NCBI GenBank assembly: GCA_964344215.1
Contig: CAYFMP010000109.1
Location: 1 to 9,587 of the forward strand
Length of the DNA stretch: 9,587 nucleotides
Origin: CAYFMP01 sp964344215
GTDB taxonomy: Bacteria > Pseudomonadota > Alphaproteobacteria > Rhodospirillales > Casp-alpha2
Reading direction: 5' to 3'
In this document: positions 6,645 through 9,587 of the stretch, piece by piece
How the letters are laid out: the number at the start of each line of letters is the position of its first letter
Position numbering within the stretch: the stretch's first letter is position 1
Program-made: the position numbers and the translations under genes
Notes under the pieces: generated by a model
What the model was told of the DNA's origin: nothing
The model's database searches: none
The model's input: only the letters and a program-made list of their open reading frames with translations

Positions 6645-7418
6645 TCAGTACCGCGACAAAAGCCGGCCGTACCCTTCGAAACGGTCCTCGATCCCGGCCA
6701 GCCGCAGTGTATCCCAGATCATCGCCTGATTGCTGGCGACAACGGGTTTGCCGGTTTGCGCCTCAATATCGCCGACGACATCGAGCGTTCTGAGCGCGCC
6801 GCACGATACGAAAATCGCGTCCGCGTCGGCGCGGTCCAGCGACACCGCGAACTCGCCGATGAAGTCGGGCGCCACGCGCACCATGTCGCTGTCCTTTTCG
6901 AGGTTGAGGCCTTGGATGTCGAGCACCTCGAAGTCGGCCCGTTCGAGGTAATGCTTCTCAGCGGCGTTGACCTCGTCGAGATAGGGCGTGCCGACCACGA
7001 TTCGCCTGGCGCCGGTCGCCCGCAAGGCCCGGATGACGCCGCTAATCAGCGACGTCGGCTTGGCGTTCGGGGCGCCCTTGTTGAGTTCGGCGAAAACGCG
7101 CTCCTCGCCGACGACCAGCGACCCCGACGTGCAGGCGTAGCAGACCACGTCGAGCGAACCGTCCGGCAGCAGCGTCGATGCGCAATCGGCCAAGAGGCCG
7201 GCCTGGGCGGCTAGCGTCTCGCTAGTGATCGAATCGGGGATGGCGGCGCGGGCGAAATGGATGCCGACGCCCTCCGGGCGCAGCTTCATGACGTCGTCCT
7301 CGATGGTCTGCTCGGTGGCCAGCAGCACATAGCCGATCTTGGCGCGGTGATGGCGGCCGTCGTCGAAGCGGACGTCATAGGATTTTGAAACCGTCGCGGC
7401 GAGCGCCTCATCCGGCAT
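6645..7418 (-). CDS. Asp/Glu racemase superfamily enzyme (maleate isomerase / arylmalonate decarboxylase-like)
   Basis: This 257-residue cytoplasmic enzyme is close to the usual 240-260 of the family. Two catalytic cysteines sit in the expected places: Cys96 in CYACTSGS and Cys206 in FVSCGALRT. In maleate cis-trans isomerases and racemases two such cysteines act as acid/base or nucleophile on carboxylate substrates; arylmalonate decarboxylases keep only one, so an isomerase or racemase role is favoured. The nucleotide-independent fold is suggested by the strand-rich repeats LDVVCYAC and RIVVGTPYLDE. The ATG at 7418 is preceded by GGGAG (7428-7432) at 9 nt spacing; a TTG at 7469 in the same frame lies at the predicted transcription start and is rejected. 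It is monocistronic and convergent with the membrane cyclase. The substrate cannot be read from the sequence. Confidence 0.88.
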   Translation of the reverse strand: MPDEALAATVSKSYDVRFDDGRHHRAKIGYVLLATEQTIEDDVMKLRPEGVGIHFARAAIPDSITSETLAAQAGLLADCASTLLPDGSLDVVCYACTSGSLVVGEERVFAELNKGAPNAKPTSLISGVIRALRATGARRIVVGTPYLDEVNAAEKHYLERADFEVLDIQGLNLEKDSDMVRVAPDFIGEFAVSLDRADADAIFVSCGALRTLDVVGDIEAQTGKPVVASNQAMIWDTLRLAGIEDRFEGYGRLLSRY

Positions 7419-7477
7419 TTCTCGGAACTCCCAAAAACCGACGGCGAGTGTGAAAAGAGACTCGCCCAACGGTTTTT

Positions 7478-7507
7478 AGCATACACAACTGTGCCGCGTC
7501 TTGTCAG
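7478..7507 (-). promoter_or_regulatory. Sigma70-like promoter of the racemase-superfamily gene
   Basis: On the minus strand, CTGACA (7502-7507; five of six consensus bases) and TATGCT (7478-7483; four of six) are separated by 18 bp and followed by AAAAACC. Transcription from near 7471 gives a leader of about 50 nt with a GGGAG ribosome site before the ATG at 7418. Confidence 0.48.
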
Positions 7508-7597
7508 ACGGTCGATGGCATTAGTGCCGCCAGCCTGAAACGGAAATCCGCCCCCAGCCCGGCCCGAACGGCGCGTTTGCGACGTTCAGCCGGTGGC

Positions 7598-7625
7598 TTA
7601 CAAGGCCGCGTTCTTCGACTAGTAT
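7598..7625 (+). promoter_or_regulatory. Weak promoter candidate for the soluble cyclase
   Basis: TTACAA (7598-7603) and TAGTAT (7620-7625) are separated by 16 bp, matching three and four consensus bases. They lie 42 bp upstream of the ATG at 7667. The 248-bp gap between the divergent genes (7419-7666) shows nothing else clear beyond the opposing promoter. Confidence 0.25.
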
Positions 7626-7666
7626 GTTCGGCGGGGATCATCTCCGGGGGACTTGACGGCGCAACC

Positions 7667-9430
7667 ATGGACCGCAGGCTTTCAGCGATCATCGCCGCCG
7701 ACGTTGTCGGTTACACGCGGCTGGTGGAACAGGACACCGACGGCACCGTCGCCGCCTGGCGGGCAGCGCGCGCCGATATCGTCGACCCCGCCGTCGACCG
7801 GCACGCGGGCCGGCTCGTCAAGTTGACGGGCGACGGTTTCCTGGCCGAGTTTCCGACCATCCAGCAGGCCGTCGGCTGTGCGCTCGACATGCAGGAAAGA
7901 CTGGCCGAGGGGCCGCTTGATTTCCGCATGGGGGTCAATCTGGGGGACATCGTCGATGACGGCGAGGATATCCACGGCGAGGGCGTCAATATCGCCGCCC
8001 GCATCGAGGCGCTGGCCCCACCGGGCGGGGTTTGCATCTCCGGCATGGCCTACGAGGCCGTCCGCAACCGGGTCGACGCGCTGTTCGAGGACATGGGAGA
8101 GCACACCGTCAAGCACGTTACGTCGCCGGTCCGGATATGGCGTTGGGTGGGGTCTTTGGATGAAGTGCCTCCCCCGGCCGCGGCGGCGATCCCCGCGACC
8201 CCACCGGAGGAGGCGCCGGCCACGGCGCCCGCCGTCACTGAGAAGCCGTCGATCGCGGTGCTGCCCTTTGACAGCATGTCGAGCAATCCGGATCAGGAGT
8301 ACTTTGCCGACGGGATGACGGAGGACCTGATTACCGACCTGTCGAAAGTTTCCGGACTGTTCGTCGTCGCCCGCAACTCCTCGTTCGCCTACAAGGGAAA
8401 AGCGAGCGACATACGCGTCGTCGCCACCGAACTGGGCGTGCGCTTTGTCCTCGAAGGCAGCATTCGCAAAGCGGGCGGCCGCGTGCGCATCAACGCGCAG
8501 CTGATCGACGCCCACACCGGCGGGCACGTCTGGGCCGAGCGTTATGACGGTTCGGTGGACGACGTGTTCGAACTGCAGGACGAGGTCGGCGCCAAGGTGG
8601 TGGCCGCCCTTTCGGTGCAGCTTACGCAGGGTGAAAGCGACAGCCTCAAACGCGTCCATACCCGCAACCTAGACGCCTACGAGCTTTTCGTCCGCGCCCG
8701 CGCCACGCCCTATCCGCCGCTCAAGGAGCGGATCGACAGCGCGCGCGAGATGTTCGAGAAGGTCATCGAACTGGACCCGGAATTCGCCGGCGGTTACGCC
8801 GGTGTGTCGTCGATGTTGAGTTTGGGCGCGATCTTCAGCCACAAGGACGAAAGCGCCGCCATCGAGCGGGCCGCCGACCTGGCGCACAAGGCCATTGCCG
8901 TCGATGAAACCTTCGGCTGGTCCTATACGGCACTGGCCATGGCTCTGCTGCATCGCAAACGCTACGAGGAAGCCACCGCCGCCGCGCGGGAGGCCGTGGA
9001 GCGTCAGCCCAACGACGCCGACGCCCATTGCTATCTCGGGCTGATTCTTGGGTTGGGCGGGCAGTACGCCGAAGGCGTCACGTCCCTCAACCAGGCACTC
9101 AGGATCAATCCGCAGTTCGTTTACGGGCCCTATCTCAACCTGCGCGCCCTGGCCCAGTTTCTGGCCGGTGATTACGGCGCGGCGATCGAGAGCTTTCGGG
9201 AGAACGTGAACCGCGGAGGTCCGGTCGGTCCTCCCGCCCTGTGCTGGACCGCGGCCGCCTGCACGGCGCTTGACCGGCGGGACGAAGCCGGCGAATTGAC
9301 CGATCGCCTGCGCGCCGAGTTCCCTCAGTTCGGCACGGCCAACTGGAACCTGCCGCCGCTGATCCGCGACGCGGTCGTGCGCGATCAATTTTTGGATTTT
9401 CTGCTGGCTGCCGGCGTTCCGGCGGGCTGA
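7667..9430 (+). CDS. Soluble class III adenylate cyclase fused to TolB-N/FlgO-like domain and TPR-like repeats
   Basis: This is a 587-residue cytoplasmic protein with no signal or membrane segment. The cyclase domain comes first (about 1-165) and has the full catalytic set: metal-binding Asp12 (IAADVVGYTRL) and Asp56 (KLTGDG), base-selecting Lys52 and Asp101 (EDIHGEGVN), and Asn108 and Arg112 (VNIAARIE). The Lys/Asp pair is the classical adenylate type. A Pro/Ala-rich linker (167-192) leads to a TolB N-terminal/FlgO-like domain (195-320: SIAVLPFDSMSSNPDQEYFADGMTEDLITDLSKV...VLEGSIRKAGGRVRINAQLID). The C-terminus (about 335-545) has TPR-like helices (AFAGGYAGV region, KRYEEATAAAREAVERQPNDADAHCYLGL, QYAEGVTSLNQALRINPQF). 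This architecture is widespread in alphaproteobacteria. The ATG at 7667 is the only reasonable start, but its Shine-Dalgarno GGGGGA (7646-7651) is 15 nt away, suggesting weak translation. The regulatory input is unknown. Confidence 0.92.
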   Translation: MDRRLSAIIAADVVGYTRLVEQDTDGTVAAWRAARADIVDPAVDRHAGRLVKLTGDGFLAEFPTIQQAVGCALDMQERLAEGPLDFRMGVNLGDIVDDGEDIHGEGVNIAARIEALAPPGGVCISGMAYEAVRNRVDALFEDMGEHTVKHVTSPVRIWRWVGSLDEVPPPAAAAIPATPPEEAPATAPAVTEKPSIAVLPFDSMSSNPDQEYFADGMTEDLITDLSKVSGLFVVARNSSFAYKGKASDIRVVATELGVRFVLEGSIRKAGGRVRINAQLIDAHTGGHVWAERYDGSVDDVFELQDEVGAKVVAALSVQLTQGESDSLKRVHTRNLDAYELFVRARATPYPPLKERIDSAREMFEKVIELDPEFAGGYAGVSSMLSLGAIFSHKDESAAIERAADLAHKAIAVDETFGWSYTALAMALLHRKRYEEATAAAREAVERQPNDADAHCYLGLILGLGGQYAEGVTSLNQALRINPQFVYGPYLNLRALAQFLAGDYGAAIESFRENVNRGGPVGPPALCWTAAACTALDRRDEAGELTDRLRAEFPQFGTANWNLPPLIRDAVVRDQFLDFLLAAGVPAG

Positions 9431-9448
9431 CGACGGGGGGCTGCGGCC

Positions 9449-9567
9449 CTAGAGCGGGTCACGTTGATATGGAAGCGGCTGAGATCGGTGTTGCGGCCTG
9501 CCGGCTAGGAGGGGATGCGAAGGCGATGTGGGGCATCGGCGAGCCTCCTCGACGACGCCGGAAGGTC
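9449..9567 (+). repeat. Right copy of the 119-bp inverted repeat
   Basis: This is the inverted partner of 1-119 (113/119 identical) and starts 18 bp after the soluble cyclase stop. It holds short palindromes CGATG-CATCG (9524-9538) and CGAG-CTCG (9540-9551), and with the following bases GGTCG-CGACC (9564-9579), so it could fold as RNA or DNA. A frame opening with ATG at 9469 runs off the window without a stop (39 codons); the left copy keeps the same open frame. No transposase is visible. The sequence beyond 9567 has no counterpart in the window. Confidence 0.9.
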
Positions 9568-9587
9568 GAAAAACCGACCGCAGGCGC

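Noticed and set aside
1..9567. Composite transposon or integron bounded by the inverted repeats
   Set aside because: No transposase, integrase, attachment site or testable target duplication is visible, and the cargo looks chromosomal with uniform codon use.

Overview
The window is GC-rich DNA with strong codon bias. The gene types (an EF-G paralogue with a DCPGS G3 motif, class III cyclases, small ArsR regulators, arylmalonate-decarboxylase-like enzymes) suggest an alphaproteobacterium, probably near the Rhodospirillales. That placement rests on remembered family resemblance, not on a search. No rRNA, tRNA, CRISPR array, transposase or integrase was found.

Layout. A 119-bp repeat (1-119) opens the window and returns in inverted orientation at 9449-9567, with 6 mismatches. 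Between the copies, in order, lie: a small hypothetical alpha/beta protein (162-449, +); a convergent EF-G-like translational GTPase (530-2554, -); a divergent ArsR-family regulator with a Cys-Cys pair (2712-3032, +); and a three-gene block on the + strand. The block encodes a secreted type-1 copper cupredoxin (3203-3850), a secreted cupredoxin-like partner lacking copper ligands (3854-4618), and a membrane-bound HAMP adenylate cyclase with a large extracytoplasmic sensor (4636-6576). Then come a convergent Asp/Glu racemase / maleate isomerase superfamily enzyme (6645-7418, -) and, divergently, a soluble class III cyclase fused to a TolB-N/FlgO-like domain and TPR-like repeats (7667-9430, +).

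How the genes may work together. The cupredoxin, ligand-less partner and sensor cyclase are separated by only 3 and 17 bp and sit behind one good sigma70-like promoter (3066-3094) with a 15-bp dyad in the leader. Two secreted proteins next to a cyclase whose sensor faces the same compartment suggest an envelope redox- or copper-linked cAMP signalling module. This is the most interesting hypothesis here and it is inference. The second cyclase is a separate cytoplasmic cAMP source with a different set of substrate-specificity residues. The EF-G/ArsR divergent pair and the racemase appear to be independent units.

The start at base 1 of a repeat and the end 20 bases beyond its partner suggest that the window is an assembly contig broken at a multicopy repeat. 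The inverted repeats should therefore not be read as proof of a transposon.
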